Assembly (NCBI GenBank): GCA_002317135.1
Contig: DCIX01000025.1
Coordinates: forward strand, 186,001 to 250,000
DNA: 64,000 nucleotides
DNA from: Bacteroidales bacterium UBA1715
GTDB taxonomy: Bacteria > Bacteroidota > Bacteroidia > Bacteroidales > UBA1715
Direction of reading: 5' to 3'
Shown here: positions 18,018-25,860 of the stretch, one piece after another
Layout: every line of letters starts with the position of its first letter
Position numbering within the stretch: position 1 is the stretch's first letter
The notes under the pieces: generated by a model
What the model saw: the letters and a program-made list of their open reading frames with translations, nothing else
Told to the model about the DNA's origin: nothing
Database searches by the model: none
Position numbers and translations under genes: made by a program

Positions 18018-18562
18018 TTTGTTCCCCAGCGTTTACAATCGTTCGACAAGCCAACCAAATCAAGCACGCGATTCACCACAGTATCACAAACTTCTTCAAT
18101 AGTAGATGGTTTTGAATAAAAAGAAGGAGTCGCAGGACAAATAATACCACCAGCAAGCGTAATAGTTTCCATATTCTTAATATGTATCAAATTATATGGA
18201 GTTTCGCGAAGCAGCAAAATCAATTTTCGGCGTTCTTTTAGCATAACATCAGCCGCGCGAGCAATAAGATTATCCGCTGTTCCATTAGCAATTCTTCCCA
18301 TTGTACCAGCACTACAAGGGCAAATCACCATTGCATCATACTTAGCAGAACCTGAAGCAATAGGAGCAAAAAAATCATTGTTCGCATATTCTACAAATTC
18401 AAAAATCTGTGGTTTTCCTCCCAACTCATACTTCCAGACATCTTTTGCCGTATCAGAAAAAACGACAGCAACCTCAACATCTTCTTGTTTGTGAAGTTTT
18501 TCAAACAACCGCTGTGCATAGATAGCACCAGAAGCACCAGTTACAGCGACAATGATTTTCAT
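18014..18562 (-). CDS. ubiX: UbiX-family flavin prenyltransferase
   Basis: A 182-residue flavoprotein-fold enzyme that adds a dimethylallyl group to FMN to make the prenyl-FMN cofactor of UbiD-type decarboxylases. Signatures: VAVTGASGAIYAQRL at the N-terminus, ICPCSAGTMGRIANGTADN in the middle and LLLRETPYNLIHIKNM, all canonical. In Bacteroidota it usually serves menaquinone synthesis or other UbiD-like decarboxylases. It overlaps the ABC ATPase by 4 bp. Confidence 0.92.
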   Translation of the reverse strand: MKIIVAVTGASGAIYAQRLFEKLHKQEDVEVAVVFSDTAKDVWKYELGGKPQIFEFVEYANNDFFAPIASGSAKYDAMVICPCSAGTMGRIANGTADNLIARAADVMLKERRKLILLLRETPYNLIHIKNMETITLAGGIICPATPSFYSKPSTIEEVCDTVVNRVLDLVGLSNDCKRWGTK

Positions 18563-18576
18563 ATAGATTGTATATT

Positions 18577-18604
18577 ATAGAGATGCTATTAATCGCATCT
18601 CTAC
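18577..18604. repeat. REP-like 28-bp palindrome
   Basis: TAGAGATGC (18578-18586) and GCATCTCTA (18595-18603) form perfect arms around an eight-base loop, and the element ends CTAC. Size and ends match 511-538. It lies between ompH-like and ubiX genes, both on the minus strand, and could attenuate transcription into ubiX. Confidence 0.7.
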
Positions 18605-18610
18605 ATGGAT

Positions 18611-19261
18611 TTATTTTTTTGCCTGAGCTGGTTGCGATGCATTATAACGGGCATTCATTACTTTGAGAATGTCGTTCGTAATGTTCAATTGTTCTTCGGC
18701 ATACAATACACTACTTTGGTATGCATTATTCAAAATAATCTTGTATTTGCCATCCGCATTGTAGAACTTAATACACGCATTCACGCTATCAATTAATTGC
18801 TCTTGTAATTTTTGTTCTTTAATAGCCAACTCTTGCTGTTTCTTTTGTTGTTCAGCGTATAAATTTTGTTGGCGTTGTTCCAATTCTGCTTGTTTTGCCT
18901 GCGCATCGGCAGTCGTAATAATTCGATTTTCTACTTGATATTGAAAATCTTGCACATCTTTTTGAAATGCTTCTGCTTTTTTCTGCAATTTACTTTCTTC
19001 TGCAGAAACTAAATTTTGCAATTGTTTTTCTAACTTTTTGAAAAACAAATAGTTTTGCATAACTGAATCAACAACAACATACGCAATTGGGAAGTTTGCT
19101 TCCACCATAGGTTCGTCATTAAAAATTGTATCTAACACAGCAACAGTATCTTGTACATTTGATTTTTTCTTTTCAACCGAAGGTTTCTGAACATACAATA
19201 CAAATAGAATAACAATTGCGACTCCAAAAATAATGTTTACAATAATGTTTCCGTTTTTCAT
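18611..19261 (-). CDS. OmpH/Skp-like protein with N-terminal membrane anchor
   Basis: A 216-residue protein: a single membrane helix at about 5-24, then a linker, then a Skp-like domain. The segment AYVVVDSVMQNYLFFKKLEKQL resembles the start of OmpH/Skp, followed by a long Gln/Glu/Lys coiled coil and a conserved-looking end (YKIILNNAY, then NITNDILKVMNARY). Skp family members are periplasmic chaperones for outer-membrane proteins; anchoring by an uncleaved helix is an inference here. It lies 11 bp downstream of tadA on the same strand. Confidence 0.85.
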   Translation of the reverse strand: MKNGNIIVNIIFGVAIVILFVLYVQKPSVEKKKSNVQDTVAVLDTIFNDEPMVEANFPIAYVVVDSVMQNYLFFKKLEKQLQNLVSAEESKLQKKAEAFQKDVQDFQYQVENRIITTADAQAKQAELEQRQQNLYAEQQKKQQELAIKEQKLQEQLIDSVNACIKFYNADGKYKIILNNAYQSSVLYAEEQLNITNDILKVMNARYNASQPAQAKK

Positions 19262-19272
19262 GATTTTAGTAT

Positions 19273-19716
19273 TTATCGTTTTTCTTTAAAAAAATTCTGC
19301 ATTAACTCTTCACATTGTTCTTTAAGAACACCGCCAACAACAATAGTTTTTGGATGCAATATACGGCTATGTAATTCCGAAACTTTACGTTTCACATCCG
19401 ATGCTCCATAGACTATTTTCCCCAATTGTTCCCAATACGATGCACCACAACACATTACACAAGGTTCAACAGTGACATACAAAGTACACTTTTGCAAGCT
19501 TTTCCCACCTAAATATTCTGTAGCCATAGTAAATGCCTGCATTTCGGCGTGGGCAGTTGGATCATTCAATGTTTCAGACAGATTATAGGCACGAGCAATT
19601 ATTTGGTCCTCGCAAACAATCACGCAACCAATAGGAACTTCGTCCTTTTCGTAGGCAATTTTCGCCTGCGCTAAAGCTTGTTCCATATAATATTCGTCGG
19701 TCTTTTTTTCTGCCAT
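19273..19716 (-). CDS. tadA: tRNA-specific adenosine deaminase
   Basis: A 147-residue zinc deaminase that converts A34 to inosine in tRNA-Arg. HAEMQAF carries the zinc histidine and the proton-shuttling glutamate, and PCVMCCGA the two zinc cysteines. Length and the C-terminal FFKEKR are typical. A guanine/guanosine deaminase of the same fold is the main alternative, but the PCVMC context and size favour TadA. Confidence 0.9.
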   Translation of the reverse strand: MAEKKTDEYYMEQALAQAKIAYEKDEVPIGCVIVCEDQIIARAYNLSETLNDPTAHAEMQAFTMATEYLGGKSLQKCTLYVTVEPCVMCCGASYWEQLGKIVYGASDVKRKVSELHSRILHPKTIVVGGVLKEQCEELMQNFFKEKR

Positions 19717-19819
19717 TTATTACAAACAATGTTTTGCAAATATATGATTTATGGGAATGATATACAACCCAGCATCCAAAAGATAATTCACGACGTTTAA
19801 AATACGAATTGTTTTTTTG

Positions 19820-19963
19820 ATGCATAAAATCTGCGGAAAACATTTCGATATTGAGTTTATCGAAGCAGACCACATCACACCGTGGAAAGAAGGCGGTCGC
19901 ACTGTGGAAGAAATAACATTATTTTATAACAACAATTATTTCCGTAGGAAATGGCCATTATAA
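19820..19963 (+). pseudogene. HNH endonuclease C-terminal remnant
   Basis: A 47-codon frame reads CGKHFD at 5-10 and then EADHITPWKEGGRT at 15-28, which is the core of an HNH nuclease as found at the end of DUF262/HNH defence proteins. One CxxC pair is incomplete, the final CNRRK-like zinc block has lost its cysteine (YFRRKW), and the upstream part is in another frame or gone (stop at 19784). It is therefore a decayed fragment, probably a scar of a lost restriction or homing element. Nothing suggests translation today. Confidence 0.65.
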
Positions 19964-20004
19964 TCTGATTTCAAAGAAATGTTGTGTAAATTCTTTTCAA
20001 AAAA

Positions 20005-20035
20005 TTTCACATTTTTAACTTTCGATGTATATTTG
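20005..20035 (+). promoter_or_regulatory. Promoter of the small RNA at 20041
   Basis: TTTC at 20005-20008 (consensus TTTG) and TATATTTG at 20028-20035 (perfect TAnnTTTG) are 19 bp apart, the normal Bacteroidota spacing. Transcription should begin near 20041. Confidence 0.7.
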
Positions 20036-20040
20036 TCTTG

Positions 20041-20161
20041 TTCTTATGTATCAACATAAAGGCGAAAGCCCTGAACCATTCGAGCAGCAGCCGATTAAGT
20101 TCGGAATGTCGCACGGCTACGGCAAGTGAGGCAGAAAAGGAGGACAAAACCTCCTTTTTTT
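20041..20161 (+). ncRNA. Unassigned ~120-nt structured small RNA
   Basis: The segment lies between a well-formed promoter and a strong intrinsic terminator and has no open frame. Predicted elements in order: hairpin TATGT-ATCA-ACATA, hairpin GGC-GAAA-GCC, then a stem CATTCGA pairing with TCGGAATG (one bulge), whose loop contains AGCCG that can pair with CGGCT just downstream (20113-20119), giving a possible pseudoknot. GC content of 20061-20132 is clearly higher than in the flanks, as is usual for structured RNAs in AT-rich genomes. The signal recognition particle core (GGTCAGG followed by CCGGAAGGAAGCAGCC-like bases) is not present. Identity unknown. Confidence 0.65.
20135..20161 (+). terminator. 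Intrinsic terminator of the small RNA
   Basis: AAAAGGAGG (20135-20143), loop ACAAAA, CCTCCTTTT (20150-20158) and further T residues. It could also work, more weakly, for the convergent gene ending at 20160. Confidence 0.9.
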
Positions 20162-20843
20162 ATTTTGAAGCAGTCCAAATCCTTGCAAAATCATCGTAAA
20201 AATGTTTTGATGTTGCTATTGACCGACTTATTCGTATTAATCTAGTTCCTTTGAATAGCATAATTTCGTGTAAATTAGTCAGTTGAACAAAAGCACGCTT
20301 GATTTCTTTTTTTAAATAATTTGTTGTTTTGTCACCAACTATATTGATTACAACAATTTCTGATTGCTGACAACCTTTTTCAAATAAATGATCTAATGAA
20401 TTATTTCCATTAAATGTTTTACCTTCCACATAATACAATAAGTTTTTTTGTCGAATTATAAAATCTGCACTTTTACAGTTTGAAGGATTCGAGAGCAAAA
20501 AGACATCATATTTGTTTCTTACAAACTTTTGTGCAATTTCAAGATTCTTTGGCATTTCTCCAGATAGAAGAATATCGTCATATTGACTTAGATTTAAACC
20601 ATAAATGAAATTTTCTGTATTAGAAAATCGTTTTATTTTTTGGAATTCCGAATTGTTTACAATCCATTTCAGTACAGAAACTTTTTCCCTATTGGTCGCA
20701 TACGAATAATAATCTTTTATAGCTCTATTTATCGTTATTCCTTGATAATCAAACCGTTGATAAAACTTAGGAGTCGGTTCATTAATAATAGAACTCTCTT
20801 CAGTAAGAATATACAAATCATATTTTTCACAATTTTCATTCAT
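20160..20843 (-). CDS. Hypothetical protein, possible PD-(D/E)XK / CdiA-CT-like nuclease domain
   Basis: A 227-residue protein without signal peptide or membrane helix. The C-terminal half has SADFIIRQKNLLYYVEGKTF, where an aspartate strand is followed by an E-x-K strand, then a helix with many charged residues and a final LFKGTRLIRISRS strand. That layout resembles the tRNA-nuclease domains at the C-termini of contact-dependent inhibition toxins, but the match is by eye and tentative. It lies 10 bp downstream of a truncated small ORF (20854-20958) and next to an HNH remnant and a small RNA, an accessory setting. No immunity gene is evident. Confidence 0.5.
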   Translation of the reverse strand: MNENCEKYDLYILTEESSIINEPTPKFYQRFDYQGITINRAIKDYYSYATNREKVSVLKWIVNNSEFQKIKRFSNTENFIYGLNLSQYDDILLSGEMPKNLEIAQKFVRNKYDVFLLSNPSNCKSADFIIRQKNLLYYVEGKTFNGNNSLDHLFEKGCQQSEIVVINIVGDKTTNYLKKEIKRAFVQLTNLHEIMLFKGTRLIRISRSIATSKHFYDDFARIWTASK

Positions 20844-20853
20844 TTATCATAAG

Positions 20854-20958
20854 TCATTTTCTATTTATAAGCAAAGCAATTACAATGTGTTTGCCATTGT
20901 ATTCTTTCACCAATTCATCTTGATGCGAAAAATAAAAATAAGATTCTGCATCTAACAT
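20854..20958 (-). pseudogene. Truncated member of the short YxGKY protein family
   Basis: A 34-codon frame: YFYFSHQDELVKEYNGKHIV. It aligns with the N-terminal half of the proteins at 49755-49991 (NFYLENQDDLVKTYNGKYVV) and 31653-31886 (DFYVAHESDLLSLYEGSYLV). The C-terminal half, including the FGxGxFLL motif of the other two, is missing, so it is probably a truncated copy. A TATATTTG -7 element on the minus strand (20982-20989) remains upstream, so the transcript may feed the downstream 20160-20843 gene. Confidence 0.6.
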
Positions 20959-21094
20959 TGCGGCTTTTGTTTTTGGGTTCGCAAATATAGATTTTTTATA
21001 TAAAATTTGAGAATAAAAAAGAAAGAGGGAAAGTCACATTTGCAACCTTCCCTCCTATGCTATTCTGCACGCAAATTAAACGCCAGCAAAATAT

Positions 21095-22852
21095 CTATTC
21101 TATTGGTTTAATATCTAAGAACAATTCGTCTAATTGTTTTTGATCGATAACTGATGGTGCATCAAGCATAACATCGCGACCTGAATTATTTTTAGGGAAC
21201 GCTATACAGTCGCGGATACTATCTAAGCCAGCGAACAAGCTTACCCAGCGGTCAAGACCGTATGCCAAACCTCCGTGAGGTGGAGCTCCATATTTAAAGG
21301 CATTCATTAAGAAGCCAAATTGTTCTTGTGCTTTTTCTGGTGTAAAGCCTAAAATCTTAAAGATTTTTGCTTGTAATTGACTGTCGTGAATACGAATTGA
21401 ACCACCACCAACTTCAACACCATTGATTACCATATCGTATGCATTTGCACGAACCAATGCAGGATCAGTATCCAACAATGGAACATCTTCTGGCTTTGGA
21501 CTTGTAAATGGATGGTGCATTGCCATTAAACGGCCTTCTTCTTCACTCCATTCGTACATTGGGAAATCAATAACCCACAAGCATGCAAATTTATCTTTAT
21601 CGCGGAGACCAAGTTGATTTGCTACTTCCAAACGAAGTTCACACAATTGCTTGCGTGTCTTCATTGCATCGTCGCCACTCAAGATTAAGATTAAGTCACC
21701 GGCTTCGGCACCAAATGCTTCTTTCATTTTTTGAAGCACATCTTGAGAATAGAATTTGTCGACGCTTGATTTTACCGTCCCATCTGCTTCAACACGAGCA
21801 TAAACCATACCTTTCGCACCAATTTGAGGACGTTTCACAAATTCCGTCAATTGATCTAATTGTTTACGAGTATATGTAGCCGCACCTTTTGCACAAATAC
21901 CACCAATGTATGCTGCATTGTCGAACACGCCAAAACCATATCCTTTCAAAACATCCATAAGTTCTACGAACTTCATATCGAAACGAAGATCTGGCTTATC
22001 GCTACCATAGTATTTCATAGCATCATGCCAAGTCATACGAGGGAATGCTTCGGTAATATCTATATTTCTGATAGTCTTGAACAAGTGTTTTGCCATACCT
22101 TCGAAAAGCGTAATGATGTCTTCTTGTTCAACGAAACTCATTTCGCAGTCAATTTGAGTAAACTCTGGTTGACGGTCAGCACGAAGGTCTTCGTCGCGGA
22201 AACATTTCACAATTTGGAAATAGCGGTCGAAACCAGCAACCATAAGCAATTGTTTCAAAGTCTGTGGACTTTGTGGCAACGCATAGAACAGACCAGGATT
22301 CATACGAGAAGGCACAACAAAGTCGCGAGCACCTTCTGGAGTAGAACCAATCAACACTGGAGTTTCTACTTCCAAGAAGCCTTGTTTGTCAAGATAACTA
22401 CGCACTTCGAATGCCATTTTATGACGAAGTTCAAGATTCTTTCGTACGGCAGCACGACGCAAATCCAAATAACGATATTTCATACGAAGATCGTCACCAC
22501 CATCGGTATCATCTTGAATAGTAAATGGAGGAACTTCTGAAGAATTAAGAATTGTAAGTTTATTTACAATTATCTCAATATCACCAGTTTCCATCTTTGG
22601 ATTCTTGCTAGAGCGTTCAATAACCTTGCCTTCAATTTGAATTACAAATTCACGACCAAGTTTCTTCGCTTCCTGACAAACTTCAGCATTTTGATTTTCG
22701 TCGAACACCAATTGAGTGATGCCATAACGGTCACGCAAGTCAACGAATGTCATTCCACCTAATTCACGAGTTTTTTGTACCCAACCGCTTAAAACAACGG
22801 TTTCGCCAATATTTGCAGCGCGCAATTCGCCGCAGGTATGAGATCTATACAT
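21095..22852 (-). CDS. aspS: Aspartyl-tRNA synthetase
   Basis: A 585-residue class II synthetase charging tRNA-Asp. The N-terminal anticodon-binding OB fold holds SGWVQKTRELGGMTFVDLRD; motif 2 is FRDEDLRADRQPEFTQID; the bacterial GAD insertion domain occupies about 280-410; motif 3 is GLAYGLDRWVSLFAG. The start MYRSHTCGEL at 22852 is the bacterial AspRS N-terminus; the frame extends upstream but without homology. Single-gene unit, divergent from the TolB-like gene. Confidence 0.97.
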   Translation of the reverse strand: MYRSHTCGELRAANIGETVVLSGWVQKTRELGGMTFVDLRDRYGITQLVFDENQNAEVCQEAKKLGREFVIQIEGKVIERSSKNPKMETGDIEIIVNKLTILNSSEVPPFTIQDDTDGGDDLRMKYRYLDLRRAAVRKNLELRHKMAFEVRSYLDKQGFLEVETPVLIGSTPEGARDFVVPSRMNPGLFYALPQSPQTLKQLLMVAGFDRYFQIVKCFRDEDLRADRQPEFTQIDCEMSFVEQEDIITLFEGMAKHLFKTIRNIDITEAFPRMTWHDAMKYYGSDKPDLRFDMKFVELMDVLKGYGFGVFDNAAYIGGICAKGAATYTRKQLDQLTEFVKRPQIGAKGMVYARVEADGTVKSSVDKFYSQDVLQKMKEAFGAEAGDLILILSGDDAMKTRKQLCELRLEVANQLGLRDKDKFACLWVIDFPMYEWSEEEGRLMAMHHPFTSPKPEDVPLLDTDPALVRANAYDMVINGVEVGGGSIRIHDSQLQAKIFKILGFTPEKAQEQFGFLMNAFKYGAPPHGGLAYGLDRWVSLFAGLDSIRDCIAFPKNNSGRDVMLDAPSVIDQKQLDELFLDIKPIE

Positions 22853-22957
22853 CTTATTATAATTACAAACGAATGCAAATATACATTTTATATCAACATT
22901 TTGGTACAAGAAACAGGTTTCAACAAAAAATCATATTTTTGTAAAAAACTACCTATA

Positions 22958-23839
22958 ATGAATGTATTAACTACAAAACGAGAAGTCGAAGAAAGAAATG
23001 TTATTTCTGTACTTGAAGTATTCGACATCACAACGCAAAAACGCGAAGTCATCGCCGAATTTGACGAGTTAATTGAAGCACCAAACTGGCTAAAAGATGG
23101 CAAAACATTGATTTTCAACGGACACGGAAATCTGTATTCTTTCAATTTAGAAACGAAAGAACGCAAACAAATTGATTTAGGTTTTTGTGTTCAATGTAAT
23201 AACGATCATGTTCTTTCACCTAACCACGACAAAGTTGCCGTAAGCCATCATACCAGCGAAGACGGACAAAGTCGTGTATATGTTATTCCTTTTGAGACAG
23301 GTATTCCAGAACTTATTACACCAATTGCGCCAAGTTACTTACATGGATGGTCACCTGATGGAAAAGAACTTGCGTATTGTGCAGAAAGAAACGGAGAATA
23401 CGACATCTACACTATTCCGGCAAAAGGTGGTATAGAAAAACGACTAACCGATGCTCCAGGACTTAACGATGGTTGCGAATATTCTCCTTGTGGAAAATAT
23501 ATCTGGTTCAATAGCGTACGAACAGGATTAATGCAAATCTGGAGAATGAAAACAGACGGAAGCGAGCAAACTCAAATGACTTTTGACGAAGACCGCGATA
23601 GTTGGTTTGCACATGTCTCGCCAGACGGAAAACAAGTTGTATATATTGCCTACAACAAAGACGACATAAACCCAGGCGACCATCCTGCGAATAAAAATGT
23701 AGAAATCAGAACAATGTCACCAAACGGAGGCGAATGTAAAACCCTTATAAAATTATTTGGCGGTCAAGGGACAATAAATGTAAATAGCTGGTCTCCAGAT
23801 AGTAAAAAATTTGCTTTCGTAAGTTTCAAATTGAAATAA
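22958..23839 (+). CDS. TolB-like beta-propeller protein
   Basis: A 293-residue protein with several PD40/TolB-type repeats, for example GWSPDGKELAY, EYSPCGKYIWF, HVSPDGKQVVY and WSPDSKKFAF, each followed by a strand and a polar turn. The ATG at 22958 is chosen; the frame runs upstream only through the divergent aspS region. No signal peptide is visible, so unlike TolB it may be cytoplasmic. A TATTTTTG element lies at 22934-22941. Function not known; such proteins are often oligosaccharide or protein binders. Confidence 0.8.
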   Translation: MNVLTTKREVEERNVISVLEVFDITTQKREVIAEFDELIEAPNWLKDGKTLIFNGHGNLYSFNLETKERKQIDLGFCVQCNNDHVLSPNHDKVAVSHHTSEDGQSRVYVIPFETGIPELITPIAPSYLHGWSPDGKELAYCAERNGEYDIYTIPAKGGIEKRLTDAPGLNDGCEYSPCGKYIWFNSVRTGLMQIWRMKTDGSEQTQMTFDEDRDSWFAHVSPDGKQVVYIAYNKDDINPGDHPANKNVEIRTMSPNGGECKTLIKLFGGQGTINVNSWSPDSKKFAFVSFKLK

Positions 23840-23844
23840 CATTA

Positions 23845-23871
23845 TAGAGAGATTGCGTAGTGTAATCTCTC
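23845..23871 (+). terminator. Hairpin after the TolB-like gene
   Basis: AGAGAGATT (23845-23853) and AATCTCTCT (23863-23871) pair around a nine-base loop six bases after the stop codon. T-richness after the stem is weak. Confidence 0.5.
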
Positions 23872-23887
23872 TTAAAACATTTTGACC

Positions 23888-25168
23888 ATGCGTTATTCAA
23901 AAATTCCAACAAGTCTTTTCGAAAAAAATAGGAATAAAGTATTTGCAAAATTACCTAAATATAGTTCTGCGATAATTTTTGCAAATCCACAAATGCCACG
24001 AAACGGAGATTTATTTTTTCCATATAGACAAAACTCCGATTTGTTTTATGTAACAGGAATTACGCAAGAAAAGTCAATTGTTATACTAACAAACTACAAA
24101 TCAGAAAATAAAGCTATTCTTTTCATTCTTAATCCACAACCTGATTTGGAACAATGGGAAGGTAGAAAATTGCGTATCGAAGAAGCAGAAGAAATCTCTG
24201 GAATTTCTGAAATTCATTATACCGAAGAATTTCAGGATATTTGGGAAGAAATCGCTAACAATAGTGATCATTTATATTTTGGACAGAATTGTAATCCACG
24301 ATTAAAAACAGATTTACTTCTTCCAGACAAAATTTTTGGCGAAAAATTACAAGAGAAATGGACAAACAAAGATGTTGCTTGTCTTTCTCCTATACTTACA
24401 GCCTGCAGAATCGTAAAAGAGCCAGAAGAAATTGCCTTAATTGAAAAAGCGTCTGCTATTACTCGCGAGGCTTTCATAGAGATTGCGAAAGCAACCCGAG
24501 CTGGTATATATGAGTATGAATTAGAAGCAATTATGACAAACATTTTCCTTCGCAACGGAGCAAACGGACACGCTTTTGATCCAATTATTGCGAACGGAAG
24601 AAATGCTTGTTATCTCCATTATGTAAAAAACGACCAAATTCTTCAAAACGGAAATTTAATTTTAATGGACTTTGGTTCAGAATACGCGAACTATTCCAGT
24701 GATTGCACGCGAGTATTTCCTGTAAATGGGAAATTCACAAAAAGACAAAAAGAAATTCACTCTGCAGTTTGCAGAGTTTTTACACAAATCAAAAGTGCAA
24801 TTGCCCCAGGAAAAACAATTGCAGAACTACAAAAGCAAACATGCAGATTGATTCAAGAAGAGCTTCTTTCACTAGGAATACTCTCAAAACAAAACATTAA
24901 AAACAAAGGCGACAAACCTGCATATTTCAAATACTATATGCACGGAGTTTCCCACTTTATCGGTTTGGATACACACGATGTCGGCGAAAAAGACGAGATA
25001 TTAAAACCAGGAATGGTACTTAGTTGTGAACCAGGTATCTACACTTTCGAAGAAGAAATAGGCATCCGATTAGAAGACACCATCCTTGTCACAGAACAAG
25101 GTTGTAGAGATTTAATGGAAACTATTCCGATGGAAGCAAACGATATTGAAGAACTAATGAACTCCTAA
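23888..25168 (+). CDS. Xaa-Pro aminopeptidase (M24B, PepP-like)
   Basis: A 426-residue metallopeptidase cleaving N-terminal residues before proline. An N-terminal creatinase-like domain (FPYRQNSDLFYVTG near 50) precedes the pita-bread catalytic domain with five metal ligands: the two aspartates in LMDFGSEYANYSSDCTR (near 260-271), the histidine in GVSHFIGLDTHD (near 351), and glutamates in LSCEPGIY (near 380) and IRLEDT (near 397). The ATG at 23888 is used; a TTG two codons upstream is in frame. It converges with lytT and the two genes overlap by 4 bp at their 3' ends. Confidence 0.9.
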   Translation: MRYSKIPTSLFEKNRNKVFAKLPKYSSAIIFANPQMPRNGDLFFPYRQNSDLFYVTGITQEKSIVILTNYKSENKAILFILNPQPDLEQWEGRKLRIEEAEEISGISEIHYTEEFQDIWEEIANNSDHLYFGQNCNPRLKTDLLLPDKIFGEKLQEKWTNKDVACLSPILTACRIVKEPEEIALIEKASAITREAFIEIAKATRAGIYEYELEAIMTNIFLRNGANGHAFDPIIANGRNACYLHYVKNDQILQNGNLILMDFGSEYANYSSDCTRVFPVNGKFTKRQKEIHSAVCRVFTQIKSAIAPGKTIAELQKQTCRLIQEELLSLGILSKQNIKNKGDKPAYFKYYMHGVSHFIGLDTHDVGEKDEILKPGMVLSCEPGIYTFEEEIGIRLEDTILVTEQGCRDLMETIPMEANDIEELMNS

Positions 25169-25860
25169 TCGAGGAAATTCATTTTTCTTTTGAAATCTTC
25201 CTTGAATGTCAATCCAATAGGAATTTCCTTGCCAGCAAGCGAAATCACACGACCTTTCACAGAATCGATTTTATCGATAGCCACAATATATGATTTGTGT
25301 ACACGGGCAAAGCGGTCTTCGGGAAGTTTCTCCAAGATACCTTTTATATTAGTAAGCGTAATTATTTTCTTCGTTGGCAACACAATACGTACATAATCTT
25401 TCAAACCCTCGATATAGAGAATTTCCGAATATTTAACCTTAACATCTTGGTAATCAGCACGAACATAAAATGAATCATCACCATCTTGTGCTGATTTCTT
25501 TTCTAAATTCATTAAATGTTCTGCTTTTTCTACAGCTTGCTTAAAACGTGCAGGAGAAATTGGCTTCATAAGGTAATCAACAGCATTCACTTCAAAACCT
25601 TCAACCGCATATTGGTCGTATGCCGTAGTGAAAATAATCATTGGAGGATTTTTCAAAGATTTTGCCAAATTCATACCCGATAAATCAGGCATTTGAATGT
25701 CCAAAAACAACAAATCTATTTGTTCTTTCTCCAACAGTTCAAGTGCTTGTTTTCCGTTTTTACAAGTGGCAACTAACTGTAATTTAGAATTTTCAGAAAC
25801 ATAACCTTCCAACACATCACGAGCTAAAGGCTCATCATCAACAATCGCACAACGAATCAT
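25165..25860 (-). CDS. LytTR-family response regulator
   Basis: A 231-residue regulator. Receiver domain 1-120 has the acidic pair DDE near residue 8, phospho-acceptor Asp54 in LLFLDIQMPDLSG and Lys in LMKPIS. A LytTR DNA-binding domain fills ~135-231 (YVRADYQDVKVKYSEILYIE onward, ending in RVHKSYIVAIDKID). It overlaps the kinase gene by 4 bp. The targets are unknown; autoregulation is common for such pairs. Confidence 0.92.
   Translation of the reverse strand: MIRCAIVDDEPLARDVLEGYVSENSKLQLVATCKNGKQALELLEKEQIDLLFLDIQMPDLSGMNLAKSLKNPPMIIFTTAYDQYAVEGFEVNAVDYLMKPISPARFKQAVEKAEHLMNLEKKSAQDGDDSFYVRADYQDVKVKYSEILYIEGLKDYVRIVLPTKKIITLTNIKGILEKLPEDRFARVHKSYIVAIDKIDSVKGRVISLAGKEIPIGLTFKEDFKRKMNFLD

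Noticed and set aside
20041..20161. SRP RNA (4.5S) or 5S-like identity for the small RNA
   Set aside because: Short matches such as TTCGGAATG and TGAACC occur, but the conserved SRP domain IV (GGTCAGG, GGAAGGAAGCAGC) and a full 5S fold are missing.
23845..23871. REP-like element
   Set aside because: The stem is clear but the GTAG/CTAC ends of the other elements are missing, so it is listed only as a hairpin terminator candidate.
25165..25168. Gene fusion or readthrough between the aminopeptidase and lytT
   Set aside because: They are convergent and overlap only at their stop codons by 4 bp.
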